Under the pieces are notes generated by a model, which was given only the letters and a program-made list of their open reading frames with translations, was not told the origin of the DNA and made no database searches. A DNA stretch of 64,000 nt from Rhynchopus euleeides (Eukaryota > Euglenozoa > Diplonemea > Diplonemida > Diplonemidae): contig OY723272.1 of assembly GCA_963210315.1 (NCBI GenBank), positions 1,984,001 to 2,048,000 of the forward strand. The letters run 5' to 3'. Position numbers and translations under genes: made by a program. Positions within the stretch are counted from its first letter, which is position 1; every line of letters starts with the position of its first letter. Positions 47,567 through 59,045 of the stretch are shown here, one piece after another.

Positions 47567-48610
47567 ATGGATGCCTACCTTGTCGACACGGCATCTGGTG
47601 CGGAGCACCTGATCTGCGACATCAGCTTGGATGCGACTGCAGCCCACCTGAGGCGCCACGCCTGCGACACAATCTACACCCCGTCGGGATGCCTGGTCGA
47701 TCCTGTCGATGTGGAGCTCTGCTTTGAAGGGGATGTGCTGTCGGGCGACGCCCCACTCTCCGGCGCAGGGCTGTGTGACGGCTGCCGCGTCGATGTTTCC
47801 CTCACCGGGGAGCGGTACGTACGGCCCATCCTCCGCGGGCGCATCTCGTTCACCCTTATCCCGCCCTGGGCACGTACTACACTCGAGTGCGCCGTTGCCT
47901 GCGTCACCCGCAACGGGCACCACATCCGCTGCATTAACGAGCCACTCCGGAGCCACCCGCAGGTCATCCTGCTTGCTCTGCGGCACTCCCCTGAGGCCCT
48001 ATTATGTGCACCTCTCGAGCTCCTGGAGAGCAAAGAGTTTATGCTGGGTGCAGTGAAAACTTCACAATCCGTTTTCAGGAGTGTTGGCACTGCCATGCAG
48101 GCCGACAAGGACATCGCTTTGGCCGCAGTGAACATTGTGGGGAGCAATCTGCGTTACGCCAGCAGTGAGCTGCAGTGCGACCCTGATGTTGTCTCCGCCG
48201 CCGTGAGGCGTGATGGATTTGCCCTGAAGTTCGCCGGGGAGGCGCTTCGGAATGACCGAAGCTTTGTAATGGGTGTCGTGCAACTCAGCGGGACTGCGCT
48301 GAAATACGCCAGCCTTTCCCTAAAGAGAGACCGGGAGGTGGTCATCCATGCAGTCCGCAACGACGGCAGGGCTCTGCAGCACGCCTGCCCCTCGATGCGC
48401 GCGGACAGGGAGGTGGTGCTGGAGTCGCTCAACTTCAGAACAGCTTGGCAGTGGGCTGTGCCGGAGCTGAGGCGCGACCCCGACTTCTTCCGTGAGGCCA
48501 AGAAGTGGCGCAGGGAGAAGACCCCGGCATCTGACTGGCGTATGGGTGAGGGGGTTTCCTACCGCCCGGTGAGGTTCCCGCGGTGCGCCGCGTGCTGTCC
48601 GGAGGGATGA
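47567..48610 (+). CDS. DUF4116-repeat protein with ubiquitin-like N-terminus
   Basis: ATG at 47567; the open frame extends upstream but is pyrimidine-rich leader. 347 residues, intronless. Residues 1-82 look ubiquitin-like (MDAYLVDTASGAEHLICDIS ... DVELCFEGDVLS ... GCRVDVSL). Residues 95-320 contain about six repeats of roughly 30-48 residues. Their pattern is Leu-x-x-Asp-x-Asp-Val then Ala-Val-x-x-x-Gly-x-x-Leu-x-Tyr-Ala (LRNDRSFVMGVVQLSGTALK; LKRDREVVIHAVRNDGRALQ). This is the DUF4116 type, of unknown biochemical function. A decayed paralogue lies immediately upstream. The N-terminal layout matches the ankyrin genes at 28806 and 31319. Confidence 0.75.
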   Translation: MDAYLVDTASGAEHLICDISLDATAAHLRRHACDTIYTPSGCLVDPVDVELCFEGDVLSGDAPLSGAGLCDGCRVDVSLTGERYVRPILRGRISFTLIPPWARTTLECAVACVTRNGHHIRCINEPLRSHPQVILLALRHSPEALLCAPLELLESKEFMLGAVKTSQSVFRSVGTAMQADKDIALAAVNIVGSNLRYASSELQCDPDVVSAAVRRDGFALKFAGEALRNDRSFVMGVVQLSGTALKYASLSLKRDREVVIHAVRNDGRALQHACPSMRADREVVLESLNFRTAWQWAVPELRRDPDFFREAKKWRREKTPASDWRMGEGVSYRPVRFPRCAACCPEG

Positions 48611-48919
48611 CCTTCGGGGTGAGAGGGCCCCACCTGGTCTGTTGGGCCTGCACTGAACAAAAAAGGTGAATGTGTGTGCGTGCGGGTACCCGGCGGGAGG
48701 TGAAGACCGCGTCGTGCGTGTGGGTGGGTGGGTGGGGAGGGGGGAGGAGGTGGGCATTCACCCCAAATCACACCGTGTGTGGGGCAGGCCTATTCACTCT
48801 GTGTCAAACTGTGTCACTACAATTTACTTTCCAGCCAGTGTTTGTGAGGGTAGATTGCCTTGTCTCACGCGTCTGTAGTTCTGAGAGAGGTCTGTGGCTT
48901 GAGAGCGGGGGGGGGGGGG
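48611..48919. other. Intergenic
   Basis: No gene; ends in a G run that flanks the next element. Confidence 0.5.
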
Positions 48920-48921
48920 TA

Positions 48922-50076
48922 GGGGGGGGTATATGCCCTTTAAAAAGCGTGAGAAACACCACATTTTTGAACATCGACTTCTTTTGACGTACCGGCTGTC
49001 AAAACCCCCACCAACCACCCCAGAACACTGATATTACCCCCTATCCGACACACCAGACCCCCTCATGGCACCTCCAGAGGCCTTTTTGCGACGTCAAAAT
49101 TTTCTGCCTAGGTTTGGTACCTGGGCCATCCCTGTGGGAGAGGCGTTCAGATTTTTGCGAACAGTGGGCATCTATTTTCAGGGTTTTTGGTGTCTGACAA
49201 TGCCGAGGGGTGTGGGGGGGTGCATTCTGGTTCGAGGGCAGGGTCCACCAGACCCGTTCTCTTCCGAGAAAGGATGTTTTTGACCCCCAAACTTGCAGCC
49301 CATCTCCTGTGGGCCTGTTTGTACGTCAATTAGCCTTTATTCTAGGCAAAACGACGCTCACATGCGTCATCCCACTTAGTCCGAGAGTCCGCTGACGAGA
49401 CACACATCTCTGCCCTCTTCTAATTCAGACTCCGTCAGCACCAACCTAGCACCCTCTCTTTCTCTGTGGCTCTTTCTGTTGGTGTCACAACTGCACCAGT
49501 TGCCTAGGCCAGGCTCCATTCGAGGCAGGAAGCACATCTCTGATTATTGGTGTCGCCGTCCACATCGTCTCTGAGTCCATGTCTTTGCAACATCTGATTG
49601 CTTGCTGGAGTATTGTCAGTACAGGCATGCAACCAGGACATGTGGGATACCCAGCGGGATATATGAAAATAGGATATCCCTGCCACCATCCGCCATATGC
49701 CCCCCGGGAGACAGGGCCATCTCTGCGGGATATGGGGGTCAGAATCCGCAGGATATCATCACCAGGTCACGCGGGATACCCCCGCATGTGCATGGGATAT
49801 CAAATGGGACATGGTTTGACCGAAGAGCCAACCATATTCCGTACAATACGTTGTATCAGTGTGGGTGGCTATGCCTGGTACCTAGGCCAGGTACCAAACC
49901 TAGGCAGGAAAATGAGCATGGCAGATAAGTGGCCCCAGAGGGCACTGGGGGTCACCAAAGTGCCCTGTAGGTGTTTCTGGGGTGTTTTGGACCACTTTGT
50001 ATGGTTGGATGTCGACTTAGGTGCCGTTTTTGCAGATGTCAAAAATTCAGGTTTCTCACGCACATATACCCCCCCT
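48922..50076. mobile_element. TA-flanked element with G8 termini
   Basis: Left end GGGGGGGGTATATG follows TA (48920-48921). The right end CATATACCCCCCC(T) precedes TA (50077-50078). Subterminal words GCGTGAGAAAC and ATTTTTGA(A)CATC are shared inversely. Further in, TTTTCTGCCTAGGTTTGGTA (49096-49115) is matched inversely at about 49886-49912, so diverged arms of about 200 bp exist. No coding capacity. Same architecture as 6848-7994. Confidence 0.7.
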
Positions 50077-50081
50077 TAGGG

Positions 50082-50518
50082 CAGTGGTGGCAGCGTACGG
50101 CCGTACGGTACGCGTACGCGTACGCCGTACGCACTTTCTGAAAATCGCGCTGCGTACGCGTACGCAGATTTTGCGTACGGCTGGTATTCCAGGTCTCTCG
50201 CACACAGTAGGCCACCCAGCGGGTGGCTGGGCCCTGGCCTTTGCTCTTGCCTTTCACAGATGGTTGCTTGCCGCGCACGTGGCGAATAACTCGCAACACC
50301 TGCAAGTACACCCGCAAGCATACTGCAAAAGGTACCACTTCCGACTGGAAGGCTCGAAGGCTGCCCCTGGTACACCTGAGTTTGACTGTCGGATTTGGTG
50401 TGCGGCCATGGCCGTCTCCTGTGCTCCATAGACTGCCGTACGCAGCGCCGTACGCGTACGCGTACGCCGTACGCACTTTTTGAAAATCACGCTGCGTACG
50501 CGTACGCAGCCACCACTG
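50082..50518. mobile_element. Non-autonomous hAT-like MITE with GCGTACGC repeats
   Basis: Ends CAGTGGTGGCAGCGTACG and, inversely, CAGTGGTGGCTGCGTACG. Target copies are CCTTAGGG (50074-50081) and CCCTAGGG (50519-50526), one mismatch. Dense CGTACGCGTACGC palindromes lie inside both ends. It sits exactly at the right end of the element at 48922-50076. Confidence 0.85.
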
Positions 50519-50526
50519 CCCTAGGG

Positions 50527-51110
50527 GGGGGGGGGGGGGGCACGTCGCTGTAAAGTGCACAGTGAACAGAACAAAAGCGCCGCACTTGTACACATTTTGG
50601 CACATAGTTTAAGGAACACCCCGGATGATTTCTGTTTACACCTTGTGCACCTTTTTTTTGCACATTATCGAGAAACCCAAACCCTTCCCACTTCCCCCGA
50701 GATTCATGTTGCGAGACCCAGCTAACCTAGTCTCCGATGCCACGTCGCATCGTCTGTGTTGTGACAGCCACCCGGGGCACAGGCCACGCTGCCTGCGGTG
50801 TGAGTGGTTGGTATTTCCTTGAAACGTTGTACTTGCCCTCTTGCAGAAAATCGCCTTTTCTGCCGATTGAGACTATGTCGGAATCATTCGGCGCGGATCT
50901 AAGAAGTAAGCTCTGCGTTTCCCCGCAGAAAACCTGTTCAGAGCGCTCGCCGCCCGGAGACAGACCCAGACCCCACTCCAAACATATGCGTTTTATTCCT
51001 TCGGGGCTTCCGAGAGCTTGCCGGCACAACATCACCACACTGCACCAGGACCGCCACCACCGCCCACCTTCCCCCCCGCCAAAGTGGGTGCAACAGCCTC
51101 TGTTACGGTC
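50527..51110. other. Intergenic, upstream of membrane-protein gene
   Basis: Starts with a long G run. No gene recognised in 50545-51110. Confidence 0.4.
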
Positions 51111-51860
51111 ATGGGGGACACGCGTGCCCCCCATGACCCTGCGGTGGTTGTGGTGGCAACGCAGGTCGCCCGGCGCGTGCTGCTCGGAGGCAGCGTCTGG
51201 CTTGCAGACGGCGCCATCGAGAGCGATGCGCGCATCGCCGCAGACATCGTCGCCAGCACGTTTGACAACAGCTGGGTGACGCGGCTGGAGCGGCGCGTTG
51301 CGGGGCTCTGCCTTGTCGCTGCATGTCTCATCGGCATTGTCTTTGCTGTCGGTGCTGTGGGTGTATGGGACGTCTATATGTACAGCACTATGGTTGGCAT
51401 CATTGTGGGCTACCTTCTGCTTCTCAAGGTGCTGCATGCACGTGCGATGGACAACTTCAAATCAGACGCCGTCTTCCAGCTGCAGACATGCCTGCCACGC
51501 TACGAGTGGCGTGTGTGCGGCATGGTGTTCTCAGGCTTCAACGCACTGCCCGCAACTGACGACCCCTTGAGCTTCCCCAAGGTGATGTCCACCCGCATTC
51601 CCGTCCCTTACCTGCAGCAGTACGAGAGCAACCAGACCCAGTGCGACACACGCACATCCGGCGATGATGACGATTCCGCATCTCTGAACTGCTCACCCTA
51701 TCAGGTCGGGTCGCCCGCCTTCCCGACCTACGCCTCCGGCGGTTTCTACCCCGCGGCAAAGGAGGAGGTGGTGATCGCGACGTGTGCCAACTGCTGCGGC
51801 CCCTTCCGCACGGATCCCTTCCGCCCGAGCGCGACGTGCCCCGGCTGCGAGCGGTGCTGA
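51111..51860 (+). CDS. Small membrane protein with C-terminal Cys pairs
   Basis: ATG at 51111, chosen as the first ATG in frame; 249 residues. Residues 1-60 are soluble (VARRVLLGGSVWLADGAIES). Two adjacent hydrophobic segments follow at about 63-82 (GLCLVAACLIGIVFAVGAVG) and 89-106 (MVGIIVGYLLLLKVL), forming a helical hairpin. The rest is soluble, with a Tyr/Pro-rich stretch and a C-terminal CANCCGPF ... CPGCERC pair of Cys clusters that could bind zinc. The clustering recalls tail zinc ribbons of membrane-anchored adaptor proteins. I do not recognise the family. Confidence 0.6.
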   Translation: MGDTRAPHDPAVVVVATQVARRVLLGGSVWLADGAIESDARIAADIVASTFDNSWVTRLERRVAGLCLVAACLIGIVFAVGAVGVWDVYMYSTMVGIIVGYLLLLKVLHARAMDNFKSDAVFQLQTCLPRYEWRVCGMVFSGFNALPATDDPLSFPKVMSTRIPVPYLQQYESNQTQCDTRTSGDDDDSASLNCSPYQVGSPAFPTYASGGFYPAAKEEVVIATCANCCGPFRTDPFRPSATCPGCERC

Positions 51861-52970
51861 GGGGGGTGTCCCGCTGGAAGCCCTCTGCAGGAAACGAACC
51901 CTTGGCAGGGCGATTCGCACACGCCGGTAGGGTGAAGGGAGGGGGGGGGATGGCCCACCCTCTCCGTCTGTCGTGATGTCTGCTCGAGGTGCCAAATGCC
52001 GTAGCTGGAGGAATCCCTCGGGCACGCGCTGTACATTTATACTCAGAGTAGGAAAAACCCCCACACACACCTTTGTTCTTTTGCGCGTTTCTGAAACGGT
52101 GATGTGGCTTTTCGTATTTTTCTCCACGTTTTTATGCCTCATCCCACCCCGTTTCCTGTTTCTCTGTATTCCGCACATTTTTTAGGGGTGTTCTGCGTTC
52201 GAAGGGCACCCAACTGTCGCTGATCCCCTTCTCTCTTGATCCACCCGGTTGCATTAGTTTACCACAGCAGGACTTTCCTTGTCAGAAAGTGTCAGAGAGA
52301 TTGCGGGGGGATGGATGGGGGACAGCGCTTCTTAGGCAACAAAGACAACCCCCCACAGCAGGGCTGCGGGGCGTCTGCCTTTGTTTTGCCCGGCTTTTTT
52401 TGGCGCACAAATAAACGCCACCCCCCCCCTGTCTTTTGTTGTGATTCCGCTCCTTCCCGCTCTCACAAAAAAAAGGCCGACTCCAATTTTCCCACCCCAC
52501 CCACCCCCCCTTTCCGAATCGTGCAGGAGCGTGTGGCGGTGGGGGTGACGTCAAACCCATCGAAATGTTCGAAGAACCATGTACCAAGCCACCCGCCCGC
52601 TCGCCACCACCAAACGGGGAATTCGCTCTCCATCTCTGAAGTGCTCTCTCGACACTACGGACTCTGAGGTGATCTCTAGACACGCCGACAGTTATCACAA
52701 TCGAGCGCGAAGGTATCTGGTTTTTTTCAGCACACTTCGATGTGGGCGGAAAGTGTCGCGTGCTTGTTCGTGCCCTTGTGGTCTTCACTCACGACACCAT
52801 CATCAGCAGGAGTGTGTGAGTGTGGAAGCGTCAACGCAAAAAAGAAACCAAAGCAAAAAGTGCCGAACAAAGCGCAGTGACACTTTTTACGTGGATTGCG
52901 TTCTTTCCAGAGCGCACGCCACAGGGTACAGAAGGTGATTTTTGCAGGGTGTGTGTGGAAAATCAAACAC
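51861..52970. other. Intergenic with a retrotransposon relic
   Basis: No gene recognised. The stretch 52745-52832 (GGCGGAAAGTGTCGCG, ATCATCAGCAGGAGTGTGTG, GTGTGGAAGCGTCAACGCA) follows the word order of the A repeat of the YR retrotransposon. Confidence 0.4.
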
Positions 52971-52973
52971 ACA

Positions 52974-55788
52974 GGGGGTCTTCGCTCCATCCGCCAAAAA
53001 AAACCAAAAAAACCGGAAAAAACCCGTGAAAAAGTCGGAAAAAAAGAGTGTGGGGAGTTGGGTCCAGTTTAGCAAAGTGAGCATATTTTTCGAAAATTGA
53101 AAAATTGGGGACACCAAAAGTCCCCAGAAAAATCTTCGACTTGGCCCGCAGAGTGATTTTTTTTGGTGAAAAACGATTTCAACAGTTGTCCAACAGTTGC
53201 TGTACAAGACGGCACACCGTTCTCTGCGCATGGGCTGCTGCACGTGAATCATTTGGATGTCCGAGGGGCTATCGGAACGAGGAGGGCCACGAGCCTGAAC
53301 TACCCGCCAGCAGTGATCCCGTGCCAGGGCTGGCAGGGGGCCGCGGCCCCACCTCCCTTTTTCTGTAATTGTTTGGGAGGGTGGGCCGCCAGGGGTGGCA
53401 TGGCCCTACCCTCGGCCCTACCTCCCGGGTCAGATTTTGGGGCTTTTGGGTTCGGCCTTGTGGCCGAGTTTTCATGCGCCGCAGCGTATGAAAACCCAAC
53501 GGCATGCTGGGGGCTTGATGGTGTTCATCGAAACGCACCTCATCATGCCCCAAGCGAAGGACCATCCCCGCCTGGAATGTGCAACAGCACCAACCGGTGT
53601 GGGGACTAGCCTTCGAAGACTTTCAGGATGTTCACTACCGTGGCCTCCGGCGGCTGGGGGGCTGGATTCCTGATTTTTGATCCAGCAGGACGACCAAAGG
53701 CAGCAACATCCGGTGCCTCTCGAATTGGGTGAAAATGTTCTGTGGCCGTGCATTCGATCCTGTTTGCATCATACCACGGGAAGTCGGGGCGGGGTTGGGC
53801 TGCACTTTTTTTCTCGCGAGCTCGGCCACCCTGTGCCCGACCTCTTTTTTAGTTTGCCCAACCCCCAGCGAGATCACTGGCAGCCAGACCTTGTTCAACA
53901 TAAACAGCAGACAAGAGAGCAGCATGGAGTGTGGGGCAGCTGCCGTGCTCCCACAAAAACATCGCACCTCTCGTGCTGCCTACACGAAAGGGACGGGTAA
54001 CCTGCAGGTCACCCACAGCAGCCTACTGCCTACGTTCTATACAAGATCGGCGCCGACCACACGAAAGGCTGTTCGATCTGCGGCGCAAGAAGAAGCTCCG
54101 GTGGGAACAGAACTGAGCGGCAACAGGATGCAATGCAGGCCCACATCCGTTGCCCTGCGGCAAGAGCAGTCACATCGATTTCGTTGACAGGGCCTGCCCA
54201 CTGGTGTGTGACGGGGTGACCTGCAGATGGTGAGCTGGCCCACGGGAGAACACCTGGGACGGGGGATGGCTGCGACTGGGCAATACCTAACTCGTCATGA
54301 TGCAGGACTGCGAACAATTGGTCCAAGAGAGCAAGTATGGCTCCCGCTCAGCTCTCACTGAAGCTGAACCAGATGCAAGTGGTGGGAGGAGGAGGGGGTC
54401 CCAGGGGAGGACACACCGGGCGGCAACCCACGAGGACTGGCCCGTCCCAGTCGACAGAAGAACAAAGCAGGAACACGGACTCACATGAAACGACATACTG
54501 AAGTGTGGGAGGAGGAGGCGAGCACAAAAGGGCGTCGGCTACCGCACGCCCTTTGAGCGCAGCCGACGACGACCGAACCGGCCACCGGCCGGGAGGTGCG
54601 TGTGGCGTGGGGGGTCCGGGGGGCGAAGCCCCCCGGAAAAAAATTTGGGGTTTTTTGGCCTATTTTTGGCCATTTTCCGCTGCATTTGTTTGATTTTGGG
54701 TCGGGAAAGGTATGGCCAGGAAGTGGGAAAAATTGAGGAAAAAGTCGGAAATTTTCAGGTTTGCCCATATAAACCATGGGTCACAGATTCCGATTTTTGG
54801 GTCAGACTCCAAGTTTGACACAAGGGAAAATAGGCAAAATTTTTCACCTATTTTTGGTCACCTAAGGGGGGGGGCTTCGCTCCGGGTCACTGACCCAAGC
54901 TGACCCAGATTGACCCGGAGCGAAGCCCCCCATTTTCCTAAGGTGAAAAACCCCAGGGTGACCCAAATTGACCCAAGTTGACCCAAATTGACCCGGAGCG
55001 AAGACCCCCATGTTCGTTCCCATAGGAAAAAATTTGGGGTTTTTTGGCCTATTTTTGGCCATTTTCCGCTGCATTTGTTTGATTTTGGGTCGGGAAAGGT
55101 ATGGCCAGGAAGTGGGAAAAATTGAGGAAAAAGTCGGAAATTTTCAGGTTTGCCCATATAAACCATGGGTCACAGATTCCGATTTTTGGGTCAGACTCCA
55201 AGTTTGACACAAGGGAAAATAGGCAAAATTTTTCACCTATTTTTGGTCACCTAAGGGGGGGGGGCTTCGCTCCGGGTCACTGACCCAAGCTGACCCAGAT
55301 TGACCCGGAGCGAAGCCCCCCATTTTCCTAAGGTGAAAAACCCCAGGGTGACCCAAATTGACCCAAGTTGACCCAAATTGACCCGGAGCGAAGACCCCCA
55401 TGTTCGTTCCCATAGGAAAAAATTTGGGGTTTTTTGGCCTATTTTTGGCCATTTTCCGCTGCATTTGTTTGATTTTGGGTCGGGAAAGGTATGGCCAGGA
55501 AGTGGGAAAAATTGAGGAAAAAGTCGGAAATTTTCAGGTTTGCCCATATAAACCATGGGTCACAGATTCCGATTTTTGGGTCAGACTCCAAGTTTGACAC
55601 AAGGGAAAATAGGCAAAATTTTTCACCTATTTTTGGTCACCTAAGGGGGGGGGCTTCGCTCCGGGTCACTGACCCAAGCTGACCCAGATTGACCCGGAGC
55701 GAAGCCCCCCATTTTCCTAAGGTGAAAAACCCCAGGGTGACCCAAATTGACCCAAGTTGACCCAAATTGACCCGGAGCGAAGACCCCC
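52974..55788 (-). mobile_element. DNA transposon-like element with GGGGGTCTTCGCTCC termini, copy 2 (inverted)
   Basis: Same element as 11699-17303 in opposite orientation, without the nested insertion. It has three 388-390-bp units (about 54650-55788) and the 1.7-kb unique part (52974-54650). It is flanked by ACA on both sides (52971-52973, 55789-55791), a 3-bp target duplication. Sequence identity with copy 1 is very high, suggesting recent activity or conversion between the two, which are 36 kb apart. Confidence 0.88.
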
Positions 55789-55791
55789 ACA

Positions 55792-56555
55792 GGTTTCAAA
55801 AAGGAAAAAAAGGGGGAAAAACAAAGCAACGGGTTTATTTGCACTGTGGCGGGGCGGGGGGCGCGAGAGGCTTCTGCAGCATGCCTGTTTGATGGAGGAG
55901 CAGACCAAAACCGATCCCTGCCCAGAAAAATAACCGGCAAACCCTTCGCAAGGGGTGGTGGGCGCGAGGCACTGCGGTGGGCGCTACAGCCCCCTGGACA
56001 TCCCCGAGCCCGCTGGGGGAAACCGCGGATTGACGAGCTGCAGTGCCTCGATGCGGAAGACGAGCCTTGAACCGATTACCCATCTTCCCCCCCCCCCCCC
56101 CCCCCTCCCTCCCCTCCTCCCTTTGTCCTGCGCCACCCCACCCCACCCCACCCCACCCCCCCTCCTCCTCTCTGTGATTCCATCATTCTTCAGTGATTCC
56201 ACTGCCCTCCTCCCCCCCACACACACCGCCACACCCACCCTTCCTCAAACAGGGGGTCGAAGCAACACACGAGTTCCCCACCCCACCCCACACCACCCCC
56301 ACGCCCTTGATCTTGTGGGTGTTGTACTCACGCCGCACCGTGAGGAGTGTGTGTCTGCGTGTGGGGAGGGGGGGAGGGTATTGTATTAGCCTTGCCACTA
56401 CCCTCTCCCGCCCCCTGGCAATGCTGTTGAGCTGAAACAGGGGGGGGGGAGGAGGAGGAGGAGAAAAAGGGTGGTGCTTCTCCGAAGCAGCATAAGAAAA
56501 AAAGAAGCAAAAAAAAGGGATCGGCACCCCCCCCATCCCCCGCTAGAATTGCGCG
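55792..56555. other. Intergenic, upstream of ceramide synthase
   Basis: C runs and CCCCA repeats (about 56083-56160), A-rich stretch before the start codon. No separate gene recognised. Confidence 0.4.
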
Positions 56556-57563
56556 ATGCAGTCGTTTGCCCTCGATGCCTTGCTGAATCTGATCTCGGCA
56601 GTGCTGAACGGCATAACTGCCGCAATGTTTCACGACCACAAAGGGCGTGATGAAGGCCTTGACGACGTGGTTCACAGCCACGAGGTAAAGCTGGGCGTAA
56701 TCTTCATGATTCTCTTTGTGTTCCTCCGCCAATACATTGTCGGGAAGCTGATGCTCGAGCGCTTGGGTGAATACCTCGGGATCATGGTGGACTCCATCGC
56801 GCTGAAGCTCGTCAACCAGTGGATCTCACTGGCAATGCACCTCTACTCTACGCTGTGGGGCATAGTCTACCTGAGACACGAGAGCTGGTTCCGCGACCTG
56901 CTCATCCATGGGAAAAGCGATGCGTTCTTCTCCTCCATCTATGTTGACGGAGACCCGCTGCAGATGAGCATCCCCTTCAAAATATTCTACAACGTACACC
57001 TGGGGTACCAGCTGCACGCGCTACATTTCACCGTGCAGGAGGGGAAATATTTCCCTGCAGACAGACGGGCGGATTACAACCAAATGCTCCTCCACCATGT
57101 CATCGCCGTGCTTCTAATCTTCCTTTCCTACGAGCTTGGGTATGTCCGCCTCGGTGTGCTGGTCATGATATCCCACAATGTCGGAGACATCACCGTCTGC
57201 CTCACGAAGACCGCAAAGCTCGTAGGATGGCAGAAGATGTCCATCCACCTCCTCCCCTTCATGATGATGACCTGGCTCATCACCAGGCTGATCTTCTTCC
57301 CCTTCTACATCATGCGGCACGTCTTCCTCATCCCGCTACATCGGGTGGCCTGGCTGCACGTTGTGCCCATATGCATCTGCAACGCAGGGCTCTGCGTGCT
57401 GCTCGGGCTCAACATATTCTGGTTTGGGAAGTTCATCCAGATGGCTCACAACGCCGTCAGGTCTGGCAGCGCGCTTGACATCACAGAAAGCAGGGCAACC
57501 AACGCGATGGTGGACAAATATGGCTTCTGGAATCGGCAGCGGTGGTGGCAAGTCGGAAGCTAG
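56556..57563 (+). CDS. Ceramide synthase-like TLC-domain protein
   Basis: ATG at 56556, 335 residues, intronless, multiple membrane segments (about 45-62, 85-105, 177-200, 232-252, 265-292). Residues about 145-225 carry the Lag1 motif region: GYQLHALHF, LLHHVIAVLLIFLSYELGYV with the conserved His-His (180-181), then MISHNVGDITVCLTKTAKL. Ceramide synthases of the ER N-acylate sphingoid bases with acyl-CoA, and the two His are essential there. The usual HD-x-x-D block reads His-Asn-Val-Gly-Asp here, so one conserved Asp is Asn (208). The gene stands alone and is probably a host gene. TLC-family relatives with other roles cannot be excluded. Confidence 0.85.
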   Translation: MQSFALDALLNLISAVLNGITAAMFHDHKGRDEGLDDVVHSHEVKLGVIFMILFVFLRQYIVGKLMLERLGEYLGIMVDSIALKLVNQWISLAMHLYSTLWGIVYLRHESWFRDLLIHGKSDAFFSSIYVDGDPLQMSIPFKIFYNVHLGYQLHALHFTVQEGKYFPADRRADYNQMLLHHVIAVLLIFLSYELGYVRLGVLVMISHNVGDITVCLTKTAKLVGWQKMSIHLLPFMMMTWLITRLIFFPFYIMRHVFLIPLHRVAWLHVVPICICNAGLCVLLGLNIFWFGKFIQMAHNAVRSGSALDITESRATNAMVDKYGFWNRQRWWQVGS

Positions 57564-57887
57564 CGTGGGATTGAGCACATTGGAGCGCCTGTTTGTGCAC
57601 TTTACTTGGGTTGGGGAGTGGGTGGTGGTGGGGAGGGATGAGCCCTTTTTTGCCCTGCGAAGAGAGCAATGGCGTTGCCCTTCGGGGGCGGGGGCACCTT
57701 ATTGTTTAGATAGATTGGCACCAGCCAATCGGACCTGGATTCGTCGGGCATGTGTTCTGTCACGGTGGGATCGTCTCAAGCATCCTGCCAGCCCCCCGGC
57801 CCCCTTTGGTGAAATAGCTTTCTGTGATTTGGCTACCGCCGAATTCTCAAAAGATATGGCGAATTTTCCAGAGAGTTGTTGTGTGTG
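57564..57887. other. 3' flank of ceramide synthase gene
   Basis: No gene; ends in a (GT)n tract. Confidence 0.4.
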
Positions 57888-59045
57888 TGTGTGTGGTTAT
57901 AAAGTTTTAAGGCGGTGTCGCCCTGCACGGGCAGTAGCACCTCCCCTTCAGTATCGCACTCCCGAAGGATTCCCCAACACGACGTGACACCGGTTTCGAC
58001 GCGTACTCTTCGTACCCCTCCCCCCGGCCGCGTCTCTTCAGCGAAGAACCGGGGATAATCGGACCAGGGCTAGCTAAACCCTGGTGGTGTCACGGGTGGG
58101 GTTGGAGAGGGAGAAAAAGGAAGAAATGAAGTTGCGAAAAAGTCAAACACTGACACGTGAAATCAATAAAAAGGGTGGTATATATCGCCCCCTTGCTGCG
58201 ACGAAGACACTAAATAGTCAGGCCGCTTCAAGAGTCTTGAGGGCTTGAAGGAAGAAACAGGTTGCTGATGAGTCTCAGGAGCAGGCACCTTTTGTCCGCC
58301 CACATGACCTTCGCCCGAAGGCGAACCTCGTCCAGCTTGGCTCGATCGCCACAGAGAAGGGGATCATTCTCCGCTGTGGTGAACATCTTAAAAACCGAGG
58401 GTGCAGAGGTGGGGCAGCCCACTGGTGCGACAGCAGGCCGCCCCCGGATAGCTATAACTAGTGCATAGGAAGAATACGACGGCACACGCAACAGATGCCG
58501 AAGGCACAACGGCGGGTCACTTTTAACCACCAGAGGAGTGGCACTCCCGAGGGGTGGGGAAGGGGGGGTAGTCACAACACTTTCGAAGGAAGTAAAGGGG
58601 CAAATGGGATGTTTTGTGCAAGGTAGAAAGGAAGTCACAACATGAGGCAGGGGGGATTGCTCATCAGGCCTGGGGGAATAGAGGGTTTGTGTGTGGTTAT
58701 GAAGTTTTAAGGCGGTGTCGCCCTGCACGGGCAGTAGCACCTCCCCTTCAGTATCGCACTCCCGAAGGATTCCCCAACACGACGTGACACCGGTTTCGAC
58801 GCGTACTCTTCGTACCCCTCCCCCCGGCCGCGTCTCTTCAGCGAAGAACCGGGGATAATCGGACCAGGGCTAGCTAAACCCTGGTGGTGTCACGGGTGGG
58901 GTTGGAGAGGGAGAAAAGGAAGAAATGAAGTTGCGAAAAAGTCAAACACTGACACGTGAAATCAATAAAAAAGCGGTATATATCGCCCCCTTGCTGCGAC
59001 AAAGACACTAAATAGTCAGGCCGCTCCAAGAGTCTTGAGGGCTTG
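57888..59045 (+). mobile_element. Small LTR-pair element (TRIM-like)
   Basis: Two direct repeats of about 360 bp (57888-58247, 58688-59045) enclose 440 bp. Each repeat has AATAAAAA and a TATATAT box near its 3' end, as expected of LTR regulatory sequence. A purine tract (GGGGGAATAGAGGG, about 58672-58685) precedes the second repeat as a polypurine tract would. No gag or pol, so non-autonomous. The flanks are (TG)n microsatellite, which hides any target duplication and the LTR termini. Confidence 0.65.
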
